From contig NZ_JABEZU010000001.1 in assembly GCF_013149785.1 (NCBI RefSeq), positions 682,001-746,000 on the forward strand: a DNA stretch of 64,000 nucleotides, given 5' to 3'. This DNA is from Isoptericola halotolerans (GTDB lineage Bacteria > Actinomycetota > Actinomycetes > Actinomycetales > Cellulomonadaceae). The notes under the pieces were generated by a model. It had not been told where the DNA came from, ran no database searches, and worked only from the letters and a program-made list of their open reading frames with translations. The position numbers and the translations under genes are program-made. Positions 48,677 through 59,376 of the stretch are shown piece by piece (the first letter of the stretch is position 1; each line of letters begins with the position of its first letter).

Positions 48677-49990
48677 GTGCGGGCATCGCATCGCGACGAC
48701 GCCGACGTGATCGTCGTGGGCGCCGGGCCGGCCGGCGCGTCGACCGCGCACTGGTGCGCCTCCGCCGGTCTGGACGTGCTGCTCCTGGACAAGGCCGCCT
48801 TCCCGCGCGACAAGGTCTGCGGGGACGGTCTGACACCGCGCGCGGTGGCCGAGCTCGCCCGGATGGGCGTCGACACCCGCGCCGACGACGGCTGGATCCG
48901 CAACGAGGGCCTGCGCGTCGTCGCCGGCAGCCGGTCGTGGGAGCTCGCCTGGCCGGAGCTCACGACCTACCCGGGCTACGGCATGGCCCGCTCCCGCATG
49001 TCGCTGGACCACCGTCTCGTCCAGCACGCCCAGGCCTCCGGCGCCAAGCTCGTCGATCGCACGCGGGTCGCCGGGGCGCTGACCGACGACCGGACGGGCC
49101 GGGTCGTGGGCGTCACGGCCCAGCCGCTCGACGGTCGGGGGCGAGCCGACGGTCCTGCGGCCACCTACCGTGCCCCGGTCGTGGTCGCCGCCGACGGCGT
49201 GTCCTCACGGTTCGCCACCACGCTCGGCATCACCCGCCGCGACGACCGCCCCATGGGCACCGCCGTGCGCACCTACTTCCGCACGGAGGGCACCTCGCGC
49301 CACGAGGACGCCTTCATGGAGTCGCACCTCGAGCTCTGGGACGGCGCGCCGGGGGAGTCCAACCTCCTGCCCGGGTACGGCTGGATCTTCGCCCTCGGCG
49401 ACGGCACCGCGAACGTCGGTCTGGGCTCGGTGAGCTCGACCCCGGCGCGACAGTCCGCCGTCGGGCACGACTACCGCGCCCTGATGGACGCGTGGATGCG
49501 CAACACCCCCACGGAGTGGGGCTTCACCGAGGAGAACCAGGTGGGTCCGGTGCGCGGTGCCGCGCTGCCGATGGGTTTCAACCGGTCGCCGATGTACTCC
49601 GACGGCACCCTGCTGGTCGGTGACTCCGCGGGGATGGTCAGCCCGTTCAACGGGGAGGGCATCGCCTACGCGCTGCAGGCCGGTCGCGTGGCTGCCGAGG
49701 CGATCGCGCAGGCCCGCACCAAGGTGTCCGACGACGCTCGCGAGCGCACGCTGGCGACCTACAGCGACCGGATGCGCGACGACCTGGGCGGCTACTACAC
49801 GCTGGGCCGCTGGTTCGTGCGCCTCATCGAGCACCCCGCGGTGATGCGGGCGTGCGTGCGGTACGGGCTGCCACGACGGGTCGTCATGCAGTTCGTCCTC
49901 AAGCTGCTCTCCGACTGCTACGAACCTCGCGGCGGCGACTGGGTCGACCGGGTGATCGCGGGACTGACCAGGGTGGTGCCCCGTGCGTGA
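48677..49990 (+). CDS. Geranylgeranyl reductase family flavoprotein (MenJ-like)
   Basis: FAD-dependent reductase, 437 residues, that probably saturates an isoprenoid double bond; the mycobacterial homologue MenJ acts on the menaquinone tail. It has the N-terminal dinucleotide motif VIVVGAGPAGASTA (11-24), CGDGLTPRAV, and the second FAD motif LLVGDSAGMVSPFNGEGIAYAL. GTG 48677 follows GGGAGGAGG. It is first under the Rex-type promoter and directly before nuoA, so quinone tail modification and complex I appear co-regulated. Confidence 0.88.
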   Translation: MRASHRDDADVIVVGAGPAGASTAHWCASAGLDVLLLDKAAFPRDKVCGDGLTPRAVAELARMGVDTRADDGWIRNEGLRVVAGSRSWELAWPELTTYPGYGMARSRMSLDHRLVQHAQASGAKLVDRTRVAGALTDDRTGRVVGVTAQPLDGRGRADGPAATYRAPVVVAADGVSSRFATTLGITRRDDRPMGTAVRTYFRTEGTSRHEDAFMESHLELWDGAPGESNLLPGYGWIFALGDGTANVGLGSVSSTPARQSAVGHDYRALMDAWMRNTPTEWGFTEENQVGPVRGAALPMGFNRSPMYSDGTLLVGDSAGMVSPFNGEGIAYALQAGRVAAEAIAQARTKVSDDARERTLATYSDRMRDDLGGYYTLGRWFVRLIEHPAVMRACVRYGLPRRVVMQFVLKLLSDCYEPRGGDWVDRVIAGLTRVVPRA

Positions 49991-50078
49991 GATCGAGGAG
50001 TCCCCGCGGAGGGACGTCGAGGGACGAGGTGTGCCGGAGCGAGGCACCGCAGAGCTCTCGTGGAGGAGCCGGGCATGA
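49983..50078 (+). CDS. Putative 31-residue ORF bridging the reductase gene and nuoA
   Basis: GTG 49983 lies 8 bases inside the reductase gene's end and the frame runs 31 codons (MREIEESPRRDVEGRG...) to TGA 50076-50078, which overlaps the next ATG. The product is highly charged with no hydrophobic stretch. There is only a weak ribosome-binding site, so it would depend on re-initiation. Coding is unproven; the tight overlaps are the only argument. Confidence 0.25.
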   Translation: MREIEESPRRDVEGRGVPERGTAELSWRSRA

Positions 50079-50140
50079 ACACCGACGTGGCACGAAGGAG
50101 TGACACCCACGTGATCGATCCAGGCGAGGAGATCCGATGA
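50075..50140 (+). CDS. Putative 21-residue leader peptide coupled to nuoA
   Basis: ATG 50075 is preceded by GGAGGAG at good spacing; the frame encodes 21 residues (MNTDVARRSDTHVIDPGEEI and a final Arg) and stops with TGA 50138-50140, overlapping the nuoA ATG (50137-50139). The strong ribosome-binding site makes translation plausible. It may be a coupling or leader peptide for nuoA. Conservation in relatives would decide. Confidence 0.4.
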   Translation: MNTDVARRSDTHVIDPGEEIR

Positions 50141-50496
50141 ACCCGTACGTCCCGGTACTGGTCCTCATGGGGATCGCCGCGGTGCTGGCCCTCGGCGGGG
50201 TGGCGGCGAGCGCCGTCATCGGGCCCAAGCGCTACAACCGCGCCAAGCTCGACGCCTACGAGTGCGGCATCGAGCCGACGCCGCTCGCGATGGGTGGGGG
50301 GCGGCTGCCGATCAAGTACTACCTGGTGGCCATGACGTTCATCGTGTTCGACATCGAGGTCGTCTTCCTCTACCCGTGGGCGGTGGACTTCGTGGTCCTG
50401 GCCGGGTTCGGGCTGGCGGCCATGGTCATCTTCCTGGCCCTGATCACCGTGCCGTTCGTCTACGAGTGGCGGCGCGGCGGGTTCGACTGGGTCTGA
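50137..50496 (+). CDS. nuoA: NADH-quinone oxidoreductase subunit A
   Basis: Small membrane subunit of complex I, 119 residues with three helices. The conserved loop carries YECGIEPTP with the family cysteine, and [22 protein letters not shown] is the diagnostic second helix. It has its own GAGGAG, and its ATG overlaps the stop of a 21-codon ORF. First of the nuo genes proper. Confidence 0.96.
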   Translation: MNPYVPVLVLMGIAAVLALGGVAASAVIGPKRYNRAKLDAYECGIEPTPLAMGGGRLPIKYYLVAMTFIVFDIEVVFLYPWAVDFVVLAGFGLAAMVIFLALITVPFVYEWRRGGFDWV

Positions 50497-50512
50497 CAGG
50501 CAGTTCGGCAAG

Positions 50513-50532
50513 GGTGCCGCCGCGGCGGCACC
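50513..50532. promoter_or_regulatory. 20-bp palindrome between nuoA and nuoB
   Basis: GGTGCCGCC-GC-GGCGGCACC is perfectly symmetric and sits in the 58-base nuoA-nuoB gap, the only sizeable gap in an operon whose other junctions mostly overlap. It would fold as a tight hairpin just upstream of the nuoB ribosome-binding site. Confidence 0.5.
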
Positions 50533-50554
50533 GACGCTCCGCGAAGGAGGAGAC

Positions 50555-51106
50555 ATGGGGTTGGAGGAGTCGCCGTCGGGCTTCCTGCTCACGACGATCG
50601 AGGACCTCGCGGGCTACCTGCGCAAGGCGTCCGTGTGGCCGGTGACGTTCGGGCTGGCGTGCTGCGCCATCGAGATGATGGCCGCGGGCGCGTCGCGGTT
50701 CGACCTGTCCCGGTTCGGCATGGAGGTCTTCCGGGCCTCGCCGCGCCAGGCGGACCTCATGATCGTGGCCGGGCGGGTGAGCCAGAAGATGGCACCCGTC
50801 GTGCGGCAGGTCTACGACCAGATGAGCGAGCCCAAGTGGGTGCTGTCGATGGGTGTGTGCGCCTCCAGCGGCGGCATGTTCAACAACTACGCGATCGTGC
50901 AGGGCGTCGACCACATCGTCCCGGTCGACATCTATCTGCCGGGCTGCCCCCCGCGCCCCGAGATGCTGATCAACGCGATCCTGGCGCTGCACCAGCAGAT
51001 CCAGGACACGCCGCTCGGGGTGAACCGCGTCGAGGCGGCCAAGGCGGCCGAGGCGGCTGCGCTCGAGGCGACGCCCACCTCGCAGATGATCGGCCTGCTG
51101 CGGTGA
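50555..51106 (+). CDS. nuoB: NADH-quinone oxidoreductase subunit B
   Basis: Peripheral subunit carrying the terminal [4Fe-4S] cluster N2 that reduces menaquinone. The 183-residue protein has the ligand cysteines in [23 protein letters not shown] and [16 protein letters not shown] precedes ATG 50555. The Ala-rich C-terminal tail is a common actinobacterial extension. GTGA overlap with nuoC. Confidence 0.97.
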   Translation: MGLEESPSGFLLTTIEDLAGYLRKASVWPVTFGLACCAIEMMAAGASRFDLSRFGMEVFRASPRQADLMIVAGRVSQKMAPVVRQVYDQMSEPKWVLSMGVCASSGGMFNNYAIVQGVDHIVPVDIYLPGCPPRPEMLINAILALHQQIQDTPLGVNRVEAAKAAEAAALEATPTSQMIGLLR

Positions 51107-51861
51107 CCGCCGCGGACGGGCGCGAGGTCGCCCGCGGCGGTCACGACGTGCCGGAGCCGACGGCGGAGCGGGTCGCGGAGCGGACGGGCATGTTCGGTCC
51201 ACCCGGCACGGGCGACACCTCCGGCTACGGCGGGCTGGTCCGCACGGTCACGATGCCGCCCGCCGCGGCACGGCCCTACGGCAGCTGGTTCGACGAGGCC
51301 GTCGACGTGCTGGCGGAGGTCCTCGACGGCCAGGGCGTCCGGCTCGACGACGCGGTCGAGCGTGTGGTGGTCACCGACCCCCGCGCTCGGGGCGAGGGCG
51401 ACGGACCGAGCGACGACGCCGAGCTCACCCTGTACGTGTCCCGCGAGCACCTCGTGGCCGTCTGCCAGGTGCTGCGCGACGACCAGGACCTGCGCTTCGA
51501 GCTCTCGCTGGGCGTCTCCGGCGTGCACTACCCGCAGGACACCGGGCGCGAGCTGCACGCCGTCTACCACCTGACCTCCGTGACGCACGCCCGCCGGCTG
51601 CGGCTCGAGGTCACGTGCCCGGACGGCGACCCGCACGTGCCCACCACCACGGGCGTGTACCCGACCAACGACTGGCACGAGCGCGAGACCTGGGACTTCT
51701 TCGGGATCGTCTTCGACGGGCACCCCGGCCTGGCCCGCATCGAGATGCCGGACGACTGGCCCGGGCACCCGCAGCGCAAGGACTACCCGCTCGGAGGCAT
51801 CCCCGTGGAGTACAAGGGCGCCACGGTCCCGCCCCCGGACACGAGGAGGCAGTACTCATGA
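51103..51861 (+). CDS. nuoC: NADH-quinone oxidoreductase subunit C
   Basis: 30-kDa subunit of the complex I peripheral arm, 252 residues. The core (about 80-252) has the family signature [19 protein letters not shown] and the closing [18 protein letters not shown] hydrophilic N-terminal extension of about 50 residues is not needed for the fold. GTG 51103 overlaps the nuoB stop and its own stop overlaps nuoD. Confidence 0.95.
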   Translation: MTAADGREVARGGHDVPEPTAERVAERTGMFGPPGTGDTSGYGGLVRTVTMPPAAARPYGSWFDEAVDVLAEVLDGQGVRLDDAVERVVVTDPRARGEGDGPSDDAELTLYVSREHLVAVCQVLRDDQDLRFELSLGVSGVHYPQDTGRELHAVYHLTSVTHARRLRLEVTCPDGDPHVPTTTGVYPTNDWHERETWDFFGIVFDGHPGLARIEMPDDWPGHPQRKDYPLGGIPVEYKGATVPPPDTRRQYS

Positions 51862-53219
51862 GCGCGCCTGCCGACCACGCACACCGTGCGCCGCACTCGA
51901 CCCGTCCGCCCGCCGAGGACTACGGCCCCGGCGTCCCGGGGTTCGAGGCCTCCGGCGGGGACTGGGACGAGATCGCCCGCGAGGCGATCGGCGAGGAGCG
52001 GATCATCGTCAACATGGGTCCGCAGCACCCGTCCACGCACGGCGTGCTGCGGCTGATGCTGGAGATCGACGGCGAGACGGTGACCGAGGCTCGCTGCGGG
52101 ATCGGCTACCTGCACACCGGCATCGAGAAGAACATGGAGTTCCGCACCTGGACGCAGGGCACCACGTTCTGCACCCGGATGGACTACCTCGCGCCGCTGT
52201 TCCAGGAGACGGCCTACTGCCTGGGCACCGAGCGCCTGCTCGGCATCACCGACGACGTCCCGGAGCGCGCGAGCGTGATCCGGGTGCTGATGATGGAGCT
52301 CAACCGGGTCGCGTCCCACCTCGTCTGCCTGGGCACGGGCGGCAACGAGATGGGCGCCACCACGGTCATGACGATCGGCTTCACGGCGCGCGAGGAGATC
52401 CTGCGACTGTTCGAGGCGATCACCGGCCTGCGCATGAACCACGCGTACGTGCGCCCGGGCGGTGTCGCGACGGACACCCCGGAGGGTTTCACCGACCAGG
52501 TCCGCGCGGCGCTGCCGAACATCCGCGGCTACCTGGGCCAGCTCGGCGACCTGATGCTCGCCAACCCCATCTTCAAGTCGCGGCTCACGGACGTCGGGGT
52601 GCTGAACCTGGCGGGCTGCTTCGCCCTCGGCATCACCGGTCCGGTGCTCCGCTCGGCCGGCCACCCGTACGACGTGCGCAAGGCGTTCCCCTACAGCGGG
52701 TACGAGACCTACGACTTCGACGTGCCCACGGACACGGCCGCCGACTCCTACTCGCGGGTCGTGCTGCGTCTGGAGGAGTGCTACCAGTCGCTCAAGATCG
52801 TCGAGCAGTGCCTGGCACGCCTCGACGACACGGTCGGTGACCGGGTCATGGTCGCGGACAAGAAGATCGCCTGGCCTGCGCAGCTCGCCGTCGGCTCCGA
52901 CGGGCAGGGCAACTCGCTGGACCACATCCGCCACATCATGGGCACCTCGATGGAGGCGCTCATCCATCACTTCAAGCTGGTGACCGAGGGGTTCGGGGTC
53001 CCGGCAGGGCAGACGTGGCAGACCGTCGAGCACCCGCGCGGCGAGCTCGGCGTGCACCTCGTGTCCGACGGCGGCACGAGACCGTACCGGGCGCACTTCC
53101 GCGACCCGTCGTTCAACAACCTCCAGGCGGTGTCGGTCCTGTGCGAGGGCGGCCAGGTGGCCGACGTCGTCGTCGCCGTCGCCTCCCTGGACCCGGTGCT
53201 GGGAGGGGTGGACCGATGA
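51858..53219 (+). CDS. nuoD: NADH-quinone oxidoreductase subunit D
   Basis: 49-kDa subunit forming the quinone-binding pocket with NuoB, 453 residues. The [14 protein letters not shown] loop (quinone-site His and Tyr region), [35 protein letters not shown] and the C-terminal [19 protein letters not shown] are all intact. ATGA overlap with nuoC and four-base overlap with nuoE. Confidence 0.97.
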   Translation: MSAPADHAHRAPHSTRPPAEDYGPGVPGFEASGGDWDEIAREAIGEERIIVNMGPQHPSTHGVLRLMLEIDGETVTEARCGIGYLHTGIEKNMEFRTWTQGTTFCTRMDYLAPLFQETAYCLGTERLLGITDDVPERASVIRVLMMELNRVASHLVCLGTGGNEMGATTVMTIGFTAREEILRLFEAITGLRMNHAYVRPGGVATDTPEGFTDQVRAALPNIRGYLGQLGDLMLANPIFKSRLTDVGVLNLAGCFALGITGPVLRSAGHPYDVRKAFPYSGYETYDFDVPTDTAADSYSRVVLRLEECYQSLKIVEQCLARLDDTVGDRVMVADKKIAWPAQLAVGSDGQGNSLDHIRHIMGTSMEALIHHFKLVTEGFGVPAGQTWQTVEHPRGELGVHLVSDGGTRPYRAHFRDPSFNNLQAVSVLCEGGQVADVVVAVASLDPVLGGVDR

Positions 53220-54064
53220 CGGCCGAACCGGTGGGTGCGCGGTCGCGCACCGGCTACGACGCCGAGACGCTGGCCGCGCTGACGGCCGACGCCGAGCAGA
53301 TCGTGGCCCGCTACCCGGACCCGCGCTCGGGTCTGCTGCCGATGCTGCACCTGGTGCAGTCCGTGGACGGCTTCGTGAGCCGCGACGGCATCCTGTTCTG
53401 CGCGGAGCAGCTGGAGATGACCGCCGCCGAGGTCTCGGCGGTGGCGACGTTCTACACCCAGTACAAGCGCCACCCCAACGGCACCTACACGGTGGGCGTG
53501 TGCACCAACACGCTGTGCGCCGTCATGGGTGGCGACCTGATCTTCGACCGGCTCTCGGAGCACCTCGACGTCGGGCACGACGAGACCACCGAGGACGGGG
53601 CGATCACGCTCGAGCGGGTCGAGTGCAACGCCGCGTGCGACTACGCGCCCGTGATGATGGTCAACTGGGAGTTCTTCGACAACCAGACCCCGGACTCGGC
53701 CGTCGAGGTCACCGACCGGCTCCGTGCGGGCGAGGACGTCGCCCCGACGCGCGGAGCGTCGAGCGTGTGCACGTTCAAGCAGACCAGCCGGGTGCTGGCC
53801 GGGTTCACCGACGGACGTGCCGACGAGGGCGTCGGCGCCGGTGGCCCGACCCTGGAAGGGCTGCGCATCGCCCGCGAGCAGGGGTGGACGGCGCCGGAGC
53901 CCGAGAGCCCCGAGGCCACCGGGGAGCCTGCGGCCGAGGTGCCGCCGGAGACCGGCACCGCGCAGTCCAGCGCCGAGCGCAAGCCCGCGACCACGCAGGA
54001 CGAGAAGCCGGGCACGCCGGACGCCTCGGAGCCGGGCAAGGGAGCGGAGGGTTCCGATGACTGA
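53216..54064 (+). CDS. nuoE: NADH-quinone oxidoreductase subunit E
   Basis: 24-kDa thioredoxin-like subunit with a [2Fe-2S] cluster, 282 residues. Cluster cysteines are in VCTNTLC and [10 protein letters not shown]. Residues from about 205 form a Pro/Glu/Thr-rich disordered tail absent from E. coli NuoE. ATG 53216 overlaps nuoD; its last eight bases overlap nuoF. Confidence 0.95.
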   Translation: MTAEPVGARSRTGYDAETLAALTADAEQIVARYPDPRSGLLPMLHLVQSVDGFVSRDGILFCAEQLEMTAAEVSAVATFYTQYKRHPNGTYTVGVCTNTLCAVMGGDLIFDRLSEHLDVGHDETTEDGAITLERVECNAACDYAPVMMVNWEFFDNQTPDSAVEVTDRLRAGEDVAPTRGASSVCTFKQTSRVLAGFTDGRADEGVGAGGPTLEGLRIAREQGWTAPEPESPEATGEPAAEVPPETGTAQSSAERKPATTQDEKPGTPDASEPGKGAEGSDD

Positions 54065-55394
54065 CATGCTCACGCCGGTCCTGACCGACACCTGGGACGC
54101 CGAGAGCTCCTGGCGCCTGGACACGTATCTCGCGCACGGTGGCTACGAGGGCCTGCGGGCCGCGCTCGCCCAGGACCCGTCCGACATCGTGCAGCTCGTC
54201 AAGGACTCCGGCCTGCGCGGCCGTGGTGGTGCCGGGTTCCCCACGGGCATGAAGTGGGGCTTTCTGCCGCCGCCCGACGGCGGGCCACGCTACCTGGTGG
54301 TCAACGCCGACGAGTCCGAGCCGGGCACGTGCAAGGACATCCCGCTGATGCTCGCCAGCCCTCAGCACCTCATCGAGGGGGTGGTGATCTCCAGCTATGC
54401 CATCGGGTGCCACCACGCGTTCATCTATGTGCGCGGCGAGGTGCTGCACGTCTACCGGCGCCTGCTGGCCGCCGTGCAGGAGGCCTACGACGCCGGCTAC
54501 CTGGGCACGGACATCCAGGGTTCCGGGTTCGATCTCGAGGTCACGGTGCACGCCGGGGCCGGCGCGTACATCTGCGGCGAGGAGACGGCGCTGCTGGACT
54601 CCCTCGAGGGCAAGCGCGGCCAGCCCCGCCTCAAGCCTCCCTTCCCGGCGGTCGCCGGTCTCTACGCCCGCCCCACCGTGGTCAACAACGTGGAGTCGGT
54701 CGCCTCGGTGCCCGGCATCGTCGCCAAGGGCGCCGACTGGTTCGCGTCCATGGGCACGGAGAAGTCGCAGGGCCACGGTCTGTTCTCCCTGTCGGGCCAC
54801 GTCACGCGCCCCGGGCAGTACGAGGCACCGCTCGGTATCACCCTGCGCGAGCTCCTCGACCTGGCCGGGGGGATCCGTGCCGGGCACGAGCTGAAGTTCT
54901 GGACCCCGGGGGGGTCCTCGACGCCGATCTTCACCGCCGAGCACCTCGACATCCCCCTGGACTACGAGTCGGTGGGCGCAGCAGGTTCCATGCTCGGTAC
55001 CCGTGCGCTGCAGATCTTCGACGAGACGACCTGCGTGGTCCGGGCCGTCAGCCGGTGGACCGACTTCTACGCCCACGAGTCCTGCGGCAAGTGCACCCCC
55101 TGCCGCGAGGGCACCTACTGGCTCAAGCAGATCCTGCACCGGATCCTCGACGGCGAGGGTCAGCCGGGGGACATCGAGCTGTTGCTCGACCTGTGCGACA
55201 ACATCCTCGGCCGGTCGTTCTGCGCACTCGGGGACGGTGCCACCTCGCCGATCACCTCCTCGATCCAGTACTTCCGGCACGAGTACGAGGCGTACATCTC
55301 CGGGACGGCGACGCCACCGGACCCGCGCCTCGCCACGCTGTTCGACGACGAGCCCCAGGCGCCGGCGGCGCACGCGGGCGCGGGAGGCCGCTGA
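54057..55394 (+). CDS. nuoF: NADH-quinone oxidoreductase subunit F
   Basis: 51-kDa NADH-oxidising subunit with FMN and a [4Fe-4S] cluster, 445 residues. NADH loop [16 protein letters not shown] (about 52-67), FMN region [38 protein letters not shown], and cluster cysteines in [12 protein letters not shown] (about 342-353) with a fourth in [10 protein letters not shown]. It starts inside the end of nuoE and its stop shares a base with the nuoG ATG. Confidence 0.97.
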   Translation: MTDMLTPVLTDTWDAESSWRLDTYLAHGGYEGLRAALAQDPSDIVQLVKDSGLRGRGGAGFPTGMKWGFLPPPDGGPRYLVVNADESEPGTCKDIPLMLASPQHLIEGVVISSYAIGCHHAFIYVRGEVLHVYRRLLAAVQEAYDAGYLGTDIQGSGFDLEVTVHAGAGAYICGEETALLDSLEGKRGQPRLKPPFPAVAGLYARPTVVNNVESVASVPGIVAKGADWFASMGTEKSQGHGLFSLSGHVTRPGQYEAPLGITLRELLDLAGGIRAGHELKFWTPGGSSTPIFTAEHLDIPLDYESVGAAGSMLGTRALQIFDETTCVVRAVSRWTDFYAHESCGKCTPCREGTYWLKQILHRILDGEGQPGDIELLLDLCDNILGRSFCALGDGATSPITSSIQYFRHEYEAYISGTATPPDPRLATLFDDEPQAPAAHAGAGGR

Positions 55395-58051
55395 TGACTG
55401 CCACGACGGACCGGCACACCGGTCAGCCCGTCGAGACGGTGACGTGCACGATCGACGAGGTCGAGGTCACCGTGCCGAAGGGCACCCTGATCATCCGTGC
55501 CGCCGAACAGGTGGGGATCGAGATCCCCCGGTTCTGCGACCACCCGCTGCTCGAGCCCGCCGGCGCCTGCCGCCAGTGCCTCGTCGAGGTCTCGATGCCG
55601 GACCGTGAGGGCAACCTGCGGGCGATGCCGAAGCCCCAGGCCTCCTGCACGATGACGGTGACGCCGGGCATGGTCGTCAAGACCCAGCGCACCTCCGCGG
55701 TCGCGGAGAAGGCGCAGGAGGGGGTCATGGAGCTGCTGCTCATGAACCACCCCCTGGACTGTCCCGTCTGCGACAAGGGCGGCGAGTGCCCCCTGCAGAA
55801 CCAAGCCATGAAGAACGGGCGGGCCACGTCCCGCTTCTCCGACGTCAAGCGCACCTTCCCCAAGCCGATCCAGGTCTCCTCCCAGGTGCTCCTCGACCGC
55901 GAACGGTGCGTGCTGTGCCAACGGTGCACCCGGTTCAGCGAGGAGATCGCCGGCGACGAGTTCATCGCCCTGCAGGAGCGCGGTGCCCAGCAGCAGGTCG
56001 GCCGCTTCGACGAGCAGGTGCTCGACTTCGCCCCGCCGTGCGGTGGTCACCACGGTGCTGACGAGGGTGCCAGCGGTCCGGTGTCCGACGGTCCCGCTGA
56101 CCCTGCACTCGCCAGCTCGCTCCGGGCCAGCGGTCCGGTGGACATCCCGCTCGGGATCGCCCAGCCCGACGCCTCGGGCCAGCCCTTCGCCTCCTACTTC
56201 TCCGGCAACACGGTCCAGATCTGCCCGGTGGGCGCCCTGACGGGGGCGAGCTACCGGTTCCGGTCCCGGCCGTTCGACCTGGTGTCCGCCCAGGGGATCG
56301 CGGAGCACGACGCCTGCGGCTCCGCGATCCGCGTCGACCACCGACGCGGCAAGGTGATGCGGCGGCTCGCGGGCGACGACCCGGCGGTGAACGAGGAGTG
56401 GATCACCGACAAGGACCGTTTCGCGTTCACGTGGCAGTCGGCCCCGGACCGGATCACGACGCCGCTCGTGCGCACCGACGGCGAGCTGCGGCCCGCGTCG
56501 TGGGTCGAGGCGCTCGAGGTCGCGGCGCAGGGCCTGGCTGCTGCGCGGGACGACGGCGGCGTCGGCGTCCTGCCCGGGGGGCGGCTCACCGTCGAGGACG
56601 CGTTCGCCTGGTCGCGGTTCGCCCGGACGGTGCTCGGGACGGACGACGTCGACCAGCGTGCCCGGGTGCACTCGGTCGAGGAGGCCGCGTTCCTGGCGCA
56701 CGGGGTCGCGGGCACCGGGGTCGGTGTCACCTTCGGCGACCTCGAGGCCGCTCCGGCCGTGCTGCTCGCCGGCCTGGAGGCCGAGGAGGAGGCCGGGGTC
56801 ACGTTCCTGCGGCTGCGCAAGGCTGCTCGGGCCGGCACCCGGGTCTTCTCCGTGGCGCCGTTCCGCAGCCGAGGGCTGGCCCGGCTGGACGGGACGCTGC
56901 TGCCGAGCGCGCCGGGGACCGAGGCGGACTGGCTGAGCACGCTCGCGACGCAGGCTGCGGGAGACCTGGTGCCCGCCGGAGCCGACCGCGAGACGCTCGA
57001 GGACGTCGCAGGGGCCCTGAGCCAGGAGGGCGCGGTCGTGCTCGTCGGCGAGCGTCTCGCCGGCGCACCGGGCGCCTACACCGCGGCGCTGCGGCTGGCC
57101 GAGGCGACCGGTGCCCGGATCGCCTGGATCCCTCGTCGCGCGGGTGAGCGGGGTGGGGTCGAGGCGGGCCTGCTGCCCGGTCTGCTGCCGGGCGGCCGCC
57201 CGTTGCACGACGCCGACGCCCGCGAGCAGGTCGCGGCGGCGTGGGGCGTCGATCCCGAGGCCTTGCCGCAGAGCACCGGGCTGGACCTGGACGGCATCCT
57301 CGACGCGCTCAGCGTGGGCCAGCTCTCCGGAGCCCTGGTCGGCGGCGTCGAGCTGGCGGACCTGCCCGACCCGGAGCACGCGCGCCGGGCGCTGGGTGCG
57401 GCGCGGTTCGTCGTCGCCCTCGAGGTGCGACGCACCGAGGCCACCGAGCTGGCCGACGTGGTGCTGCCGGTCGCGCCGCCCGTCGAGCGGGCCGGTTCGT
57501 ACTGGAACTGGGAGGGGCGTGTGCGACCGTTCGCCCAGGCGCTCGACTCCTCCGCCCTGCCGGACCACCGGGTCCTCGACGCCCTGGCCGCCCAGCTCGA
57601 CGTGGACCTCGGCGCGGCGGAGCCGCTCGCGGCGCACTGGGCGATCGCGGCGTTCGGGGCCTGGACGGGACCTCGGGCGGACGCACCGGTCACCGGTGCC
57701 TCCGAACCGCCCGCCGTCGGCACCGGTACGGCGGTGCTGGCGAGCTGGCACCTCATGCTCGACGACGGCGCGCTGCAGGATGGTGAGGAGCACCTGGCCG
57801 GGACGGCGAAACGTCCCGTGGCCCGGGTCAGCGCCGTGACCGCCGCCGGCTTCGACGTCTTCGACGGCGACCTGGTGACGGTGTCGACCGACCGTGGTGC
57901 GATCACGGTGCCGGTCGCCATCACCGAGATGGTGGACCACGTGGTCTGGTTGCCGACGGCGTCGCGAGGGTGCCGGATCCACGACGACCTGGGCGCCCGG
58001 CCCGGGGAACCCGTGCGGATCGCCCCCGCCGAGAAGGGAGTCGACGCATGA
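55394..58051 (+). CDS. nuoG: NADH-quinone oxidoreductase subunit G
   Basis: Large iron-sulfur subunit of complex I, 885 residues. N-terminal [2Fe-2S] ligands in [17 protein letters not shown] and ASC; His/Cys cluster in [19 protein letters not shown]; cluster cysteines in [11 protein letters not shown] and [11 protein letters not shown]; then a molybdopterin-oxidoreductase-like body with [23 protein letters not shown] Gly/Ala/Ser/Pro-rich stretch (about 206-262) between the last two clusters looks like an insertion relative to homologues I recall. ATGA overlap with nuoH. Confidence 0.95.
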   Translation: MTATTDRHTGQPVETVTCTIDEVEVTVPKGTLIIRAAEQVGIEIPRFCDHPLLEPAGACRQCLVEVSMPDREGNLRAMPKPQASCTMTVTPGMVVKTQRTSAVAEKAQEGVMELLLMNHPLDCPVCDKGGECPLQNQAMKNGRATSRFSDVKRTFPKPIQVSSQVLLDRERCVLCQRCTRFSEEIAGDEFIALQERGAQQQVGRFDEQVLDFAPPCGGHHGADEGASGPVSDGPADPALASSLRASGPVDIPLGIAQPDASGQPFASYFSGNTVQICPVGALTGASYRFRSRPFDLVSAQGIAEHDACGSAIRVDHRRGKVMRRLAGDDPAVNEEWITDKDRFAFTWQSAPDRITTPLVRTDGELRPASWVEALEVAAQGLAAARDDGGVGVLPGGRLTVEDAFAWSRFARTVLGTDDVDQRARVHSVEEAAFLAHGVAGTGVGVTFGDLEAAPAVLLAGLEAEEEAGVTFLRLRKAARAGTRVFSVAPFRSRGLARLDGTLLPSAPGTEADWLSTLATQAAGDLVPAGADRETLEDVAGALSQEGAVVLVGERLAGAPGAYTAALRLAEATGARIAWIPRRAGERGGVEAGLLPGLLPGGRPLHDADAREQVAAAWGVDPEALPQSTGLDLDGILDALSVGQLSGALVGGVELADLPDPEHARRALGAARFVVALEVRRTEATELADVVLPVAPPVERAGSYWNWEGRVRPFAQALDSSALPDHRVLDALAAQLDVDLGAAEPLAAHWAIAAFGAWTGPRADAPVTGASEPPAVGTGTAVLASWHLMLDDGALQDGEEHLAGTAKRPVARVSAVTAAGFDVFDGDLVTVSTDRGAITVPVAITEMVDHVVWLPTASRGCRIHDDLGARPGEPVRIAPAEKGVDA

Positions 58052-59376
58052 TCCCCGGAGTCGCCGCGGACTTCAGCGCGGACACCATCGTCACGAGCAT
58101 CGTCAAGGCCGTGCTCGTCGTGGTGTTCCTGCTGACCAGCGTGCTCTTCGCGATCTGGTTCGAGCGCAAGGTCGTGGCCCGCATGCAGGTGCGGCCCGGC
58201 CCGAACTGGCACGGCCCGAAGGGCCTGCTGCAGTCGCTGGCGGACGCGATGAAGCTCCTGCTCAAGGAGGACCTGACGGTCACGCGCGCCGACCGGGTGA
58301 CCTACCTGCTGGCGCCGATGATCTCCGTGTTCTGCGCCCTGCTGGTGTTCGCGGTCATCCCGTTCGGACCCAGCGTGACGATCCCGTTCACGGACTACTC
58401 GACCCCGGCTCAGCTCACGGACTTCCCCGTGGCGACGCTGTACGTCCTGGCGTGCGCCTCCATCGGCGTCTACGGCATCGTGCTCGGCGGCTGGTCCTCC
58501 GGCTCGACCTACCCGCTGCTCGGCGCGGTGCGGTCCACCGCGCAGGTCATCAGCTACGAGCTGGCGATGGGCCTGTCCCTGGTGAGCGTGTTCATCATGG
58601 CGGGCTCGATGTCGACCTCGTCGATCGTCGAGTCGCAGACGAACCTGTGGTGGTTCCTGCCGCTGGCGCCGGCGTTCGTGGTGTACGTCATCTCGATGGT
58701 GGGCGAGACGAACCGGCTGCCCTTCGACCTGCCCGAGGCGGAGGGCGAGCTGGTCTCCGGCTACATGACCGAGTACTCGTCGATGAAGTTCGCCTGGTTC
58801 TTCCTCGCGGAGTACATCGCGATGATCAACGTCTCGGCGGTCGCCGTCACGCTCTTCCTCGGCGGCTGGCGCGCCCCGTGGCCGCTGTCCGTGATCGGCG
58901 ACGGCGTGCTCAACACCGGCTGGTGGCCGGTGCTGTGGTTCCTCGCCAAGGTGTGGCTGCTGATGTTCTTCTTCGTCTGGGTGCGCGGCACGCTCCTGCG
59001 GCTGCGCTACGACCAGTTCATGGTGTTCGGCTGGAAGGTCCTCATCCCGTTCGCCCTCGGCTGGCTGGTCGCGTTGGCGACCTTCCAGTGGCTGGGCCTG
59101 GCGGGCGTCACCCGCACCCAGATGTTCGTGGCGATCGCCGCGGTGGCCCTGCTGGCCGCGGTGATCGTGTGGCTCCTGCCCGAGCGCAAGTCGCCGGACA
59201 GATCACCCGACGACGGCGGGGACGGGCGGTTCGACGCCTTCGCGGGCGGGTACCCCGTCCCGCCCCTGCCCGGGCAGAGCCTGCCGCCCTCGCCGCGGGC
59301 CCGCCGGACGGTGCCCCCGGCGCCACCGGAGTCGTCAGGATCACCGGCCGACGTCGACGCGGAGGAGACGCGATGA
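58048..59376 (+). CDS. nuoH: NADH-quinone oxidoreductase subunit H
   Basis: Membrane subunit joining the quinone site to the proton-pumping arm, 442 residues with eight helices. Conserved segments: [39 protein letters not shown], and [21 protein letters not shown] Pro/Arg-rich cytoplasmic C-terminal tail (about 385-442) is an actinobacterial-type extension. Four-base overlaps on both sides. Confidence 0.96.
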   Translation: MIPGVAADFSADTIVTSIVKAVLVVVFLLTSVLFAIWFERKVVARMQVRPGPNWHGPKGLLQSLADAMKLLLKEDLTVTRADRVTYLLAPMISVFCALLVFAVIPFGPSVTIPFTDYSTPAQLTDFPVATLYVLACASIGVYGIVLGGWSSGSTYPLLGAVRSTAQVISYELAMGLSLVSVFIMAGSMSTSSIVESQTNLWWFLPLAPAFVVYVISMVGETNRLPFDLPEAEGELVSGYMTEYSSMKFAWFFLAEYIAMINVSAVAVTLFLGGWRAPWPLSVIGDGVLNTGWWPVLWFLAKVWLLMFFFVWVRGTLLRLRYDQFMVFGWKVLIPFALGWLVALATFQWLGLAGVTRTQMFVAIAAVALLAAVIVWLLPERKSPDRSPDDGGDGRFDAFAGGYPVPPLPGQSLPPSPRARRTVPPAPPESSGSPADVDAEETR

